Shown: in pieces, positions 24,800 to 36,267 of the stretch | How positions within the stretch are numbered: position 1 is the stretch's first letter | How the letters are laid out: each line of letters starts with the position of its first letter | Origin: Neoceratodus forsteri | Lineage: Eukaryota; Chordata; Ceratodontiformes; Ceratodontidae | Assembly: GCA_016271365.2 (NCBI GenBank) | Contig: CM028132.1 | Coordinates: forward strand, 584,915,001-584,979,000 | Direction: 5' to 3' | DNA: 64,000 nucleotides | Notes under the pieces: model-generated | The model's database searches: none | Told to the model about the DNA's origin: nothing | What the model saw: the letters and a program-made list of their open reading frames with translations, nothing else | Made by a program: the position numbers and the translations under genes

Positions 24800-25345
24800 G
24801 AAAAGTGGATTAAGAAGTGAGTAAATTGAGCATAAGGACTAAAAAGTGGGCAAGGGTAAATGCTCTGGGAAGACTGACTGGGTTGGACAGAGAAAGGGGA
24901 ATGATGGGGTGGCAGCCTTGGGGAGGTCGATGGGAATGCAGGGATCAAGGGGTCCTAAGAAAGTTGGGGAACAGGGAATGTGGGGGAGGGAGGGTTGTGG
25001 GATGTAATATCTGTGGGGTGGCTGTATCAATGGGCACCCTATGGAGGATGGGGAAATGCCCCATCTGTCAAATGTTAAGAAGGCAGGAAAAGGAGGTTCA
25101 ATGGCTAAAAGGAGAGGTTTCTAGGATGAAGATGGAAATGACATGGTTGGAAGGAGGGGAGTGAAAAACAAATCAAACATGGGTAAGTATATCCAGTGGT
25201 GAAGAGGGATGGAAGGGTGGTGGGGAGTGAAACAGGAGCAGGAGAACAGGAGGAAAATCCACTAGTAATTATGTCAGTAGGAGGTGAGGACAAAGGAGGA
25301 CACAATCCACTGCAGGTGGGGGCGGGGAATGTAACACCATCAGAC
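24800..25345 (+). mobile_element. CR1 ORF1 fragment (5' part only)
   Basis: Frame 24,817-25,164 includes CNICGVAVSMGTLWRMGKCP, then ICQMLRRQEKEVQWLKGEV. It parallels CPICRHLSGLREEGACLQAD of the ORF1 in CR1 copy 2, so it is the cysteine-motif and coiled part of a related ORF1. No esterase or ORF2 follows. Confidence 0.5.
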
Positions 25346-26290
25346 TTATTATCAAGCAAAGGTACTCTTTTATGTATTCTGCACTTTCACTGACCCATTT
25401 GTTTTTAACCCCTTCCTCCCAATATGGGGACATTGGAATTAACTAATTATACAGTGTTATTCGTGTTTTATAAGGATGTGGTGTACATATATTCATTCAA
25501 CATTGCAAGTAATGAACAGTTTTATTTTAAATAACAACAGTAAGTATTAACAGGTATTTCCTATATATTGCAACAACTATATGGCATTCTAATGCAAAAA
25601 AAATCTATTTAAAGTTATGTTATTTGCCTTTAAAAACAATAAATCTTATTAAATGTATTACTGTTGTCATCTTTCATTTACTGACTTACTCTTTTTCGAC
25701 AGTTGGTTTCTTCATAGAAACACAGAATACCTTTATAGTAGCACAGAAAGATCAAAAGAAATATGCTTAAATTCAGGAATGATAACTGTTTAATTGTATG
25801 AAGCACCACTGGCTAATAAAAACAGTACTATATACCGAATGAAGTCACAACTTATTTAGTCACAATCAAGTATAACAGTTAATGTAATAAAACAGTTTTT
25901 GTTTGCTTCATTCATGTACTCATTTATACAGTACCGTTCAACATTTCCTTCTAACACATTGTCTGGTGGTCTGTATATTGAATACCTATTCTTCTTCTTC
26001 TGCTACCAGTCCCTGTATTCCACCATCAGAAGAACTGGCACTGTAATAAGAAAATTGATGACAATGACATCAACAGTGATGTTCTTGTACTTCCAAACAG
26101 GAAATTGACTACTAAATAAGTCATGTATTATTAATATCTCTTAAAATATTATTATAACCATTTGTTCTAATAATGCTTGTATTTACAGACTGTGCTAATG
26201 GCTTGAATCAATAGGCTTCATTGACAGTTATTCATATGAATTGCATAATGTATAACACACAGTCATCTGTTTGGTATGTTTTAAACCACA
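25346..26290. other. AT-rich interval, nothing recognised
   Basis: No domain, exon or element end seen. Confidence 0.4.
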
Positions 26291-26297
26291 ACAGACC

Positions 26298-26407
26298 ATG
26301 GGTATATTGGTGCAGTAATGCATGTCCTGTGTTCGTTGTGATGCACGAGGGCTTGACTGCGTTTCTGGAACCAGCAAGGAAGTGCATTAATGCCCTGATA
26401 CACCCAT
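26298..26407. repeat. imperfect hairpin, MITE-like
   Basis: ATGGGTATATTGGTGCAGTA (26,298 on) pairs with the reverse complement of GCATTAATGCCCTGATACAC (ending near 26,407). A third copy of one arm, GCATTATTGCCTTGTATACC, is at about 26,902-26,921, next to the following element. Confidence 0.5.
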
Positions 26408-26934
26408 CGACTGGTGTGTGTGTTAGCACACTTATAAAATGGGCTAGCTGATTGTAAAACGTTTGTTTGGACTTTTTTTTCAATTTGCACGCCTACGCTT
26501 GCTGTACAGTGGCATTAATGAATGGTCATGTGACACCATCTACCCAATTGCCAGTCATCACTTGACCTTTCATTAATGCCCATTTTATAAAATTGCTATA
26601 TGAAACACCAGGGCTATGCAAGGGCCAGGGATTTAAAAATGATGCAGTGAATATTCAATACATAGTGGGTTGCATTACGGTATCACATTTATCTGTGCCT
26701 GCAAGCTGAAAACATTGTATAACAATCTTGTGACTTATCTATTCATGAATTATTGGTTTTACCACTCACCAGTGAAGATAAATGTGTTATTCCACTGTAG
26801 TTCATGATGTATTCTGTAAATCATAATCTATTATAGGGCTTGAGTATACCATTGTGATCCATGAGTGAATGCCTGAGTGAGTGCAGCCACCTGTGAATTG
26901 CATTATTGCCTTGTATACCCATGGCCCAGGATTC

Positions 26935-27550
26935 AATTATTAAGCAATAAGGCATGACCATGGGTTAGATTAACAGTCTGTTAATTGCCCCTCAGGGTGT
27001 AATGTGGCATGAGGCACAGCCGAGTGCCATATTGCCACTCTTAATCTAACCACGGGAGTGCCTTATTGATATTATAAAAAAATATTCCAAAAAGAAAAGT
27101 GTTAAAAGTATACTTTTTGAATGCTTTCTTCATTTAGAGGGAGATTTTTAATAAAATAGTTCTTCCACTAACAGTTTAAGAATGCTGGTTCAAAATCAGA
27201 AAGCATCATTCCAGTCATTCAGCAGTGATAGGAGATGGAATGCTGACAGGAAGAATCCATGTGCCATGGTTAACAGGCTGTACATGACAGTATAACATGG
27301 ATTAATGTAAGGCTGTTGGAATCCTAACAGACAATCAGATTGCAGCATTTCTGAGACCCTTTTTATAATCGCAGTTATACAAGACATTTGTAAAAAAATT
27401 AATTCAAAATATTTTTTAATTCAATAACAAAGTCACAGTGTACATCCACTCATGATATCTATGCAAGATACTTGGACCACAGTGAGCATGTGATCCTGAG
27501 GACTGTTAATGTAATCCATGGTCATGCCATGTTGCTTAATTATTCATTGT
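26935..27550. mobile_element. DNA element with about 45-bp terminal inverted repeats
   Basis: Left AATTATTAAGCAATAAGGCA followed by TGACCATGG..TA.ATTAACAGTC; the reverse complement of 27,502-27,548 reads AATAATTAAGCAACATGGCA followed by the same words. A second, shorter inverted copy sits at 27,038-27,078. No transposase frame lies inside, so a non-autonomous element is likely. Superfamily unknown. Confidence 0.5.
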
Positions 27551-27989
27551 ATGTAAACGAATCCTGAGTTAGGTGTTAACTTGCATACCTGGTATTTTGT
27601 CCACCCTGGTTGAAATGACTACTGTGTTTCTCAACCAAATCTTGCTTATCTGGTTTAACAAACTTGGCAGCTATAGGCTTAGAAATAGCCTTTGTCAGCA
27701 AACCCTCCTTTGCAAATTGATAACTTGGAAATTCATGTCAAAGTGCCATCACCTCAGTAAAGAGATCTCTTACATACTCTGTGAATTTAAATAAATATTG
27801 GTGGATGTACAATACCAGGCAAGCTATCCATCACAATTCCTACAATAGATAAGTAAATTAAACAGTTACATTTTGAATGAGTATATTTAGTCCTTGAAGA
27901 ATAAACATTCTAATAACAATATAGCAATATAACTACTTACATTCTAAGTATGTTAAGTATGCTATAACACATGAAAACCATGGGTGTAT

Positions 27990-28622
27990 CTGGTCCAGGG
28001 AGGATGGTCAGGACCTCAAAGCTGGAGATCCAGAGAAGGGGGACAGTGGATCCCGGAGCGGGGGGAAGCTTCTCCTAGTGGGGGACTCCATTGTCCAGGG
28101 TGAGAAGTTAGGGACACCTAGCAGAATGGCCATCATCTGTCTGGGAAGGGGATCTCACTCCTTGGTGAGAAGTCAGAATGCTTTAGCACAGAGCATTTAA
28201 ACTGGCCAAGGGTGAAGAGTCAGGAGGGACAGGTGGCTTAGGATGGCTCCCCATGGAAGCATGCAAAAACCCAAATTGATAACAGGAACAATTGAAGTGG
28301 ACAGGGAGGTGCAGGCAGACTAAATGTGTAAAGCTGGGAATAAAGGAAGGGGGCAGGAGCACATGAACAAGAAAACCAGGGTGGGGGAAACAGGCAAAGG
28401 AGAGAGAACAAGAACAGATGGACGGCAGGTATAAAACATGGAAGGTCATGCTCACAAATGCCCGCAGTCTGGGAAACAAGGTTCCAGATGGGTGATCTCA
28501 ATATGCCTGATGTAGATTGGACCACCCAGGCAACTGCTTGAGCTAGAAGCACGGCCATCCTGGAATCCCTGCAGGGGGGTTGGACTCAGACAGCTGGAGC
28601 ATGAGCCAACCATAGAGTGTAA
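27990..28622 (+). mobile_element. CR1 fragment with internal deletions
   Basis: Reads KLLLVGDSIVQG (near 28,064-28,100), the intact ORF1 esterase block I. It then jumps to GHHLSGKGISLLGEK (near 28,135-28,175), which is the Asp/His block. At 28,450 it reads LTNARSLGNKVP, then jumps to GDLNMPDVDW (near 28,491-28,520) of the endonuclease. The middle of the esterase and about 110 codons of endonuclease are therefore missing. Confidence 0.7.
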
Positions 28623-28841
28623 ACCCTTGGCAAGTTATGGAATAGAATTGTCATATGACATTCTGGGACCATATCAGTAACCAGGGTACATTGTGGAACA
28701 ATAATGATGCCTAAGTATCAGTCAGCCTCGCAACTGTTGTTGTATCCTATCAGTGAAAGTCCTCACCCGTTACCTATTATCTGTCATACTTGTTACAAGA
28801 CAAGCAGATGTACTAATGGTCTGTGTTTACTCTGTTTATAA

Positions 28842-29032
28842 CACACTGCTAAGGAACAAGTACCACAGTTTTCAAATACACACAGTATGTTTGAGGTACT
28901 TTCACAGGTTTAATCACCAGTGCATCGCCTCTACTTTTTGGGAATGAGACACCCCATTGTCTATTCCCATCCCGACTTATCCTCTGAGCATGTGTTGTAT
29001 TTTCATTGAAATGGAGTATAGCTATCAGTAGT
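28842..29032 (-). pseudogene. Kolobok-like relic, exon 7
   Basis: The acceptor TTTTTACTGTTCCAG precedes position 29,032. It reads LLIAILHFNENTTHAQ, then GVSFPKSRG and KPVKVPQTY, matching the remembered family block (LLLAALHFNEN...W.VSFPK...KPVKV..TY) closely. Joining to exon 6 creates TG|A, a stop where the family has Arg, as expected if CGA changed to TGA. The frame ends at a TAG at about 28,849, and no clear last exon is visible downstream. Confidence 0.65.
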
Positions 29033-29419
29033 CTGGAACAGTAAAAATACATGTACTATTTGTACTTGAAGCTACTTTCAAACTCATATATGGTATGTCT
29101 TGACAAATTATATATTTATTTATTTGGTAATTCGGATACAACCTTTGAATATACACTCTTTTGCAAAGGTTCCATGTCAGGATGTAAAACAGCAGAGACA
29201 TAACAAAAACTTGACACTTAACACAAAACATAAGATTGCTATGTAATACAGAATATAGGTAAATAATACATTTGAGTAACCTAGACAACTGAAATTAAGC
29301 AGCTGGAGGAAATTTCCAATTAGCAACATATGGCATAGCTGCCTCGGGGGGCCTCTCAAGGTAGAGTATCGGAAAGGGTTGGAGAAAGAAAGGGGGGAGA
29401 GTGCAAATGAGGGGCAGAT

Positions 29420-29460
29420 TAGAGAGAGAGAGAGGGAGAGAGAGAGAAAGAGATTGGGAG
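29420..29460. repeat. GA-rich simple repeat
   Basis: An AGAGAGAG/GGGAGAG run inside the 3' non-coding part of the minus-strand LINE; the purine-rich bias extends to about 29,540. Confidence 0.8.
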
Positions 29461-29866
29461 AAGGAGAATATTTAGGGGGAGAGTGGGTAGAAAGGGGAGG
29501 TGTTGGGGGTACGGAGGGGAGGGAGTTAGAGGGAGCTTGAGAGGGGGCGTCCAGGGTAGGTAAAACAGAAGGAAAGCACAGATAGATGAGGGGAGTATCT
29601 GGGTTGAGGATATGGACTCAGGTATGGGAGTCAGAGGTTTTTAAGAGTGGGTATCCAGTTTGATGATATGGATTCAGGTAAGGCAGTCACAGGCATTTGA
29701 GTTCAGCAGGTATTGCTTCAGTTCCTCTTTTAAAGGACCAAACATTTGTTGTATTAAGAGATGCAGCAGGGATCTCATTTAGCCATAGTGGAGCTTGGTA
29801 CATGAAGGATCTTTGTCCTAGGGAAGTTCTACAAAATGAGATTTCAAGCTGTGCTGTCACTGTTCT

Positions 29867-32549
29867 TCATGTGTTGTATTTGGAGCTTGCTTCCTTTACC
29901 AGGCATGCAATGCAGGTAGGGGTTAGGGAGAGCATGGCCTTTCTCCCTAGCAGGCAAGTTTGGCATCTGATTCTGGATTGAAGTGGTAGTATGTGGGCCA
30001 GACCATACAGGGTACAAGCGTGTGTGAAGCGATCAGCATTTAGCAATAGTCTGCAAGCCTTGTTAAGGGCAGTGGCAACCCTTTTAAGGGCCATATCTGT
30101 GGCAGCACCATAGACCACCAGTCCGTAGTCTACCAGGGAGAGGACAGAGCTGGAGACTGAGAGCCGGGAGGGCTTCAGCAGTTAGGCTTTTCTTGTGCCT
30201 AAACAGGATTCCTAATTTAGTGTTCACAGCTTTCACCGCCTTGTCAATGTGCTGAACATATGAGAGGGTATCATCCACAATGACACCCACGTACTTGAAG
30301 GAGTGAACCTGTTCCAGTGGGGCAGTCAGGTGATTTGTGATTGTTAGTTCAGGGCATCTCCTTTTTAGTTGGGCGCTACAGAGGAGCATTGTCTTGTTTT
30401 TTTTGTAGTTTAGTAGCAATCTTTGGGAGTAGAACCAGGTCTCCAGTTGCTGGAAGGAAGATTGCAGCTCTGCCTGTAGGTGCTCTATGTGAGAGTGACA
30501 GCTAAGTAGGACACCATCATCGGCGTATAAAATGACTTTGCTAGTGCAGGCATCAGGTAGGTCATTCAGGAACATGCTGAAGAGCAGTGGATCCAGGATG
30601 GACCATTGAGGTACCCCTAGTGAGACTTCCTTGGATGCAGATATGGAGTGACCTATCTTGACCCTTTGAGACCAGGATATTAGGTAGTCCTGGAACCATA
30701 GAGCAGCATTTGGGGAAACACCAAGGGCATGCAGATGAGACAAGAGAAGTGGGTGGCAGACTGTGTCAAATGCCTTTGTTAGGCCAATGAAGATGGACCT
30801 AACCAGTTTTCCCTTATCCAATGCCTTATGGACATACTCGGTGAAATCCACCAGTGCAGTGTACATGCTGTGGAGTTTCTTAAAGCTGTGTTACTGGGGA
30901 TATTACAGTTGATATTTGTGAATATAATCAGTAGACTGGTCTGCCACAATCCTTTCCAGTGCTTTAGAGAGGGGGAGAGGATAGAGATGGGCCTGTAGTT
31001 TGTGGTCAGTGATCAATCGCCTTCCTTATGCACCAGGGTCACCAGCGCTTGTGTCTGAGGAAAAGGGAATTTGGTGAGCTGGACGGATTTATTGAAAATC
31101 ATAGTGATGGGAGTGATAACTTCATTGATTGCCAGCACCAGCAATTTCATGTCAATGCTGTCAGACCCCATTCTGGTTTTCCCCAGGATCTTTTTAACAT
31201 AACCCAGTGCTTCTTTGACAGTGACTCTCTTGAAGTAAAATTGAGGATGTGAGTTGATGTCTGGAGGGCACTTATTATTAGCTTTGATAGGCATGAGGTA
31301 TTCAGCTGGTAGAACAAAGCTAATGGTGTGGTGTGGCAATGGTGTGGGGGTCCATGGTATTTGTGCCAGTAATGTTTAGCATTGATGGCTGTGTTTCATC
31401 ATCCTTCCCTGTGAGTGCCTTTATATTGTCTCAAAACCACTTCCCATCACCCCAGGTTCTTTCCAATTGATCCTTGTAGAAATTAGCCCTAGTGTTCCTG
31501 ATGAGATGTGTACATTTGTTTCTGGCTGCCCTGCATCTTTGAAGGTCACTGGGCTTACCGGAGACCCTGGCTTGATACCAAAGGTGTTCCCTTGCCCTCA
31601 TGTGATCTAGAAGGTCACTAGTAATCCATCCATTGTTATGGCTGCATGTTTTTCTTTTTTTGAACAGAACAAATCTGTCACAAATGCTATTAAAGTTATC
31701 GATAAAGTACTGGACTGTTATTTCAGGGTCATGCAGTACCTTAAGGTGAGACCAATCAATCTGAGAAGGCACCTCTTTGAAAGCTGAGAACTGCCCTTTC
31801 CTGAGAATTCTGCTGTTCACAAAGACAGGTGGTGCTTTTTTGAATTTATTGGACCACAGACAGGTGATAGGGGAGTGATTGCTTAACGCATCTGGTAGTA
31901 CCAAGACCTCAATAATCCTGTCAAGTGAGCTTGCAAGGAGCCAGTCCAGGAGCATGTGCTTACCAGTCTTATGGTTCATTCTAGTAGGCTATGTGACTAA
32001 TTGCATGAGGAGGGAACTGGCTATGGTATCCTTCTGGTTGGTCGATTCATTACTAAACCAATTGATGTTGAAGTCCCCAGTCATGATGAGCTCACAGTTG
32101 TTGTTAACACCAGCCAAGGACCCCAGTAGTTTAATTAGACCATCATTGGTCATTTTCAGTAGGAGGTAGATGCATGCAATGACCAGAGATTTTTTATGTT
32201 AACCAAAAATTATTCTAACTGCAAGGAGCTCATGGTCAATGCTGCAGGTTGTGATGGGGAGCACAACACCTTGTATGGTGTTCCATAAATAAATGAGACA
32301 GCCACCACCTCTTTTCCAATTCCTATCACATCTAAAAGTATTGTAACCTGGGAGCACTATCTCATAATCCCAGACCCAGGTGGATATCCAAGTCTCAGTC
32401 AGGCAAAGTATATCAGGTTTATGTAGGGTAGCCCATGCCTGAAGTTGAGGCATCTTTGGAATTAGGCTGCAGATATTCATCATAGCAAATTTCAAGCCAT
32501 TTCCCTTTGGCCCTGTATACTCTGGCCCTCTCATGGGGTTAGGTTGCAT
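29867..32549 (-). pseudogene. LINE ORF2 remnant: endonuclease plus RT
   Basis: Read 5' to 3' on the minus strand: 32549-32199 (FAMMNICSLIPKMPQLQAWA, LTETWIST, RGGGCLIYL), a decayed part 32,198-31,980, 31979-31431 (LLDWLLAS, SNHSPITCLW), 31339-31013, 30866-30084 and 30118-29867. The RT piece shows FIGLTKAFDTVCHPLLL, VPQWSILDPLLF and ILYADDGVLL (near 30,515-30,535). The catalytic YADD is kept, but the LTKAF block has Gly where Asp is expected (FIDLSKAF), which removes a catalytic aspartate. Several frameshifts. Confidence 0.85.
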
Positions 32550-33360
32550 TCTTGATGTAATATTAAACCATGCAAATAGTTATGTTCAGGGATAACTAAT
32601 ACAGTAATCTTGTCCAAGGTACCAGGAGTCAAATGATGAAAAATAATCAAATCCACAGGAAATGGTGAACTACTGAGGACCAGTAGACTGATACTATAGA
32701 CCAAAGACCCAGTAAGTGTTAAATTCCTGAAGGTGATGAATATTGGCCTGGGGCATATGCAAGATGTAAAAATCCTTTGTTAGTGTCTTCCCTTTGTTCT
32801 CCAAAATGGTTGTGAATAGACCTCAAAGACAAGCACAGATCTTTTAAGGAACAAGTCAGATGGAAATGTGGATTCAATGCAGCGCTTCACAACTCAGAGC
32901 TTGTATAACAGATTTACTAACCTTACTTTTGCTTTTGATGACTTCCAAAAAAGTTGATTTATGATGAGAATGCTAAAATCAGGTGGTGATGTTTTATAGT
33001 TTCTTAGTCCAGGAAACGTTCATAAATGTCATGTTCAAGAATGGTCCAGTTCTTCCGAGCAAAAACTCATGAAAATCCACAAAAAGTAAACTACTGACAG
33101 AGACAAACACAGACAGCCAGTCACACGTTGGTCTCCTCCAAACTCCATTATCAAAACAATGCTTCACTAAGCAATTATTTCATGATTCACAGTGCATTAC
33201 AGTAATGCAGGTTACACTCGCAGGAACAGTACTTAGATTAATATTCAATAACCTATTCAGGCTACTAATCAACTTTGTTACACTGCGAGATACAGTACAC
33301 CTATGTGGTGGTGAACAACATTCTGACAATACAGCTGATGACCATGTGGTTGTTTATCCC

Positions 33361-33600
33361 TGAATCAATCAATCAATCAATCAAAGTCTTTATTTAACCA
33401 GGTGATCACAGTTGAGCAAGTTCATTTTCGAGGTGGATCTTGGTTTGTCAACAAGGAACAAGGGACGATATACATGGGATGGTACACACAAGAAAATAAT
33501 AATAATAAAAATAAAGTGAGATACAATAATACAGTATATACAAAGTATCAGCAGGTAGCATTGACAGTAGTATATGTTTGGAACAGAAGATACAGCTAGT
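33361..33600 (-). mobile_element. L2-type LINE 3' fragment (minus strand)
   Basis: The reverse complement reads GCTCAACTGTGATCACCTGG, TTAAATAAAGACTTT and then (GATT)n. This is the same end as the LINE nested in CR1 at 14,311-16,514. Only the last part of the 3' UTR is recognisable; the left limit is approximate. Confidence 0.7.
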
Positions 33601-33722
33601 TTCAGGAATTGACATATTCAGACTAATGTTGACGCTTGACATCTACATTGTTTCCCATTATCAGTACCCTGAGCATTACTGCAACAAATTTAATAACATT
33701 TTTGGCTAACAAAAATACTAAC

Positions 33723-33894
33723 CATGCTGCCTTGGTGTTGTAGAAGAAATTAACACTCTTTGGAGTGAAAAAGGTAACAATTCGATGATATGACTCGAGC
33801 GATGAAGTCTGTTCCTCAGGTGGCAGTTGCTTTATGTCCTTGCATAGGAGCTTGGTGAATAGTATTAGCTCAAGCTCTATGTAAACCTTTGAGC
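33723..33894 (-). pseudogene. Kolobok-like relic, exon 6
   Basis: The acceptor TTATTTTCTCATAG precedes 33,894. Open frame KVYIELELILFTKLLCKDIK, then QLPPEEQTSSLESYHRIVTF, then PKSVNFFYN. The remembered family block is LLCKDI..L....QTSSLE.FHS....APK.V.F.Y, so the match is long and ordered. The donor is ATG|GTTAGT after 33,723. No stop inside the exon. Confidence 0.7.
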
Positions 33895-34556
33895 CTATGA
33901 GAAAATAATATCTGTGGAAATCTACACATTACAATCTACTGACCTGATAGTGAAATATCTGTAACATCACATCTGAACGGTACACTAATATGACGCCTTA
34001 ACACTGTAATGCTCTTTGAATTCTAACAGACAATCAGATTGCAGTTTTATATACTTTGATACACTATTTTATATACACAAAACATTATGCAAAGCAGCAC
34101 TCAAACCACGTACAATTGAGTCATAATCTGATAATGTCTTGCTTCAGATAAACTGTCGTAATTCTCAATATTATATGACTTCATTTCACTTTTATGATTC
34201 ACATCTAATTTCTTTTTTTAATACCATATATTTCCGTTGATAATTCCACGGTAGTTCATAATACAATTGTACTGAAGACACTTGGTCTACCCCCTTGTGT
34301 ATCCCTACATTCTTTGTCATGTATCAACGCAGTCAAAAAACAATCCCTAATTGCGCTATACTGTGTACAAAATTATCATGTCACAGATTAGACAAATAAT
34401 AAGATGCTTAACTGATGAACACTGAATGTGTACCTTACAAACTACATAGCTGGTACATGTATAAAGCACATCAACATAGTATATGGTGGAATGCTGTTAT
34501 GCATTGAATTCCATGCCTGCAATATGCTTGTTCTGCTGCAGTAATGACACCATTAT

Positions 34557-34600
34557 GTTGTTCTGCTGCAGTAGTGATGTCAGTACTGCAGCAGAACAAC
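34557..34600. repeat. perfect 17-bp inverted repeat
   Basis: GTTGTTCTGCTGCAGTA at 34,557-34,573 and its exact complement at 34,584-34,600 with a 10-base loop. GAATGCTGTT and GTTCTGCTGCAG words also recur around it (34,484-34,530 and 34,974-35,090). Confidence 0.9.
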
Positions 34601-34798
34601 TTGGAATGCTGCCACATAGCTGCTTTCCTCTCTGTTCAATTCAGCTGGAAGTTGTTTTATTTTTAACTTGAACTTGCTGAAACAGCTGCAGAACCCTGTC
34701 AGTAAAAAAAAAAGAAAATGTTAAAATTTCTATTATCCGTTGTCTTCACTAGCTGGTTTTGTGTGATTTTCTATGCTGTGACTGCCCATACAATATAA

Positions 34799-34964
34799 AG
34801 GATTGTGTATGAGCAGTCACATGCAAACAACAATATTCTTCTATCTCAAGGTTCCCTTCATAACAGAGCACCTCTCGAGCTATGCTTTCGAGCTAATCTG
34901 TTACCAAGGAAACCTCTCGATACAAGAATATCCTTGTTGTGTATGACTGCTCATACACAATCCT
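34799..34964. repeat. long imperfect hairpin 1
   Basis: The left arm, 34,799-34,867, starts AGGATTGTGTATGAGCAGTC. The right arm, 34,897-34,964, gives the same 20 bases on the complement, then AATATTCTT/ATATTCTTG and AACAGA blocks. The centre is itself a small palindrome around CTCGAGC...TTCGAG. Arms about 68 bp with a 29-bp loop. Lies in intron 5 of the Kolobok-like relic. Confidence 0.85.
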
Positions 34965-35176
34965 CCGTATAGTGTACAGTGGAGTGCTGTTCTGTATAGA
35001 ATTCCATCCCTTTCAAAATGCTGTTGTACTACAGCTCCAAAGTCATGGAATGTGATTCTATTCTACTGTGGTAGAACAGCATTCTAGAACCTCTAGACAC
35101 TGCATGAGTCAGTTTCATTTTGAAAGCAAAAGAACTCACAAAGACATAGTTATTTTAGTACTATACACTATAAAAA

Positions 35177-35331
35177 ATGCAGGATGAGCAACTCTATGCA
35201 CAACCAGTGTGTTTTGCCACCTCGGGGTTCTGATTCCCATGGACCTCTCAAGCTTCGCCTCAAGGTCAGAGAGGATCAGAACACCTCTGAGGTAGAACAG
35301 ACTGGTTGTGCATAGTTGCTGCTCATCCAGT
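35177..35331. repeat. long imperfect hairpin 2
   Basis: Left arm AGGATGAGCAACTCTATGCA, CAACCAGTGTGTTTTG, ACCTCGGGGTTCTGAT; the complement of the right arm reads GGATGAGCAGCAACTATGCA, CAACCAGTCTGTTCTA, ACCTCAGAGGTGTTCTGAT. The centre CCTCTCAAGCTTCGCCTCAA resembles the centre of hairpin 1, so both may be one fold-back family. Confidence 0.85.
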
Positions 35332-35471
35332 ATTCTCTTGTGTTTTACTTCTTACTATTTCATTTTTTTTTTTGGGGGGTGATATGGTAATCATTAATAT
35401 TGCAACAACTGCAACATAGCAATACATCAGGCAAAATATGTTAAGTGGACAATAAAGAATATAATACATAG

Positions 35472-35717
35472 CTTTTGTAAGCCAAAAACTATCTCCATCT
35501 ATTGGTCCACAAACACAAGCATTGTATGGCTCTCCATATCCTGTGTGAATATCACACATGTGATTACCAACAGATAACCTTTTGGCAAGCATCATTTCAC
35601 CATCTCCACCACTGCTGGATGCACACCAGTAGAGGTGATTACCGATTGCCTTGGCCCAGTCCTTCAGTGCAACACAGGCTTTTCATTTTCCTTTAGCCTC
35701 AATCTTCTTTTGTATTC
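35472..35717 (-). pseudogene. Kolobok-like relic, exon 5
   Basis: The acceptor AATCGTTACAG precedes 35,717. The codon split with exon 4 restores EKG, then IQKKIEAKGK, a TGA stop (35,685-35,683), KACVALKDWAKA, IGNHLYWCASSSGGDGE and NHMCDIHTGYGE. The NHLYWC.ASSGGDGE block is the most diagnostic match to the remembered family. At the 3' edge the sequence is AAAG|CTATGTATT where phase with exon 6 requires an intron start. A GTATGT donor with G changed to C explains it. Confidence 0.7.
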
Positions 35718-36267
35718 CTGTAACGATTAATACATTTATAATGAAACAAACAGAACAAATGCATCTCACCTCATCTGTAATAAAAACTATGATAATAAAT
35801 ATTAAACGACAAAATAGTAAGTCACAGAAACAATGATGAACTGTTCGAACGCAATGTACTTAGAATTAACCAATTAGGTTACTTTGTAAATTACTGTAAT
35901 TGACACATATAGTCTTGCAATTAGGAAAACAACAACCAAAATGGAAATTTTCATCATTATATTCTTGTTTTTCACTTCGATGACCATAAAATGTTTACAC
36001 AAGTTCAGTGGTCATGCACACCATTTTGTAGAAGTGTTACCTAACTGACCCCTTGTTGAGTCATCCGCATTACTCTCTAGTAACCTACATTAACAAATAT
36101 AACACAGACAGGCAGTCAGTAATTAAGATGCTACACTTGCCCACCACCCCCTCTCCTCCACAACACAACCAATCAACATAGCACCATGATCATGGATCAT
36201 TTGGACATGAATTGTTTTCTGCGATGTGCACATTTGAAATGCACACTATAAATACATATAGATGTAC

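Larger units (their letters stand above)
29110..32570 (-). mobile_element. L2-group LINE, copy A3 (minus strand)
   Basis: Same family as the copies at 1-3130 and 8,877-12,872. The 3' end (reverse complement of 29,110-29,165) contains ACCTTTGCAAAAGAG, TTCAAAGGTTGTA and AAATAAATAAATATA, a decayed form of the A1 3' stem-loop and tail. The 5' end is near 32,570, at a frame matching the first residues seen in A1. It lies inside intron 6 of the Kolobok-like relic. Confidence 0.8.

Noticed and set aside
24451..24800. Possible further exon of the P2X7-tail-like relic downstream of exon B
   Set aside because: No conserved residues of the domain and no acceptor-donor pair could be found.
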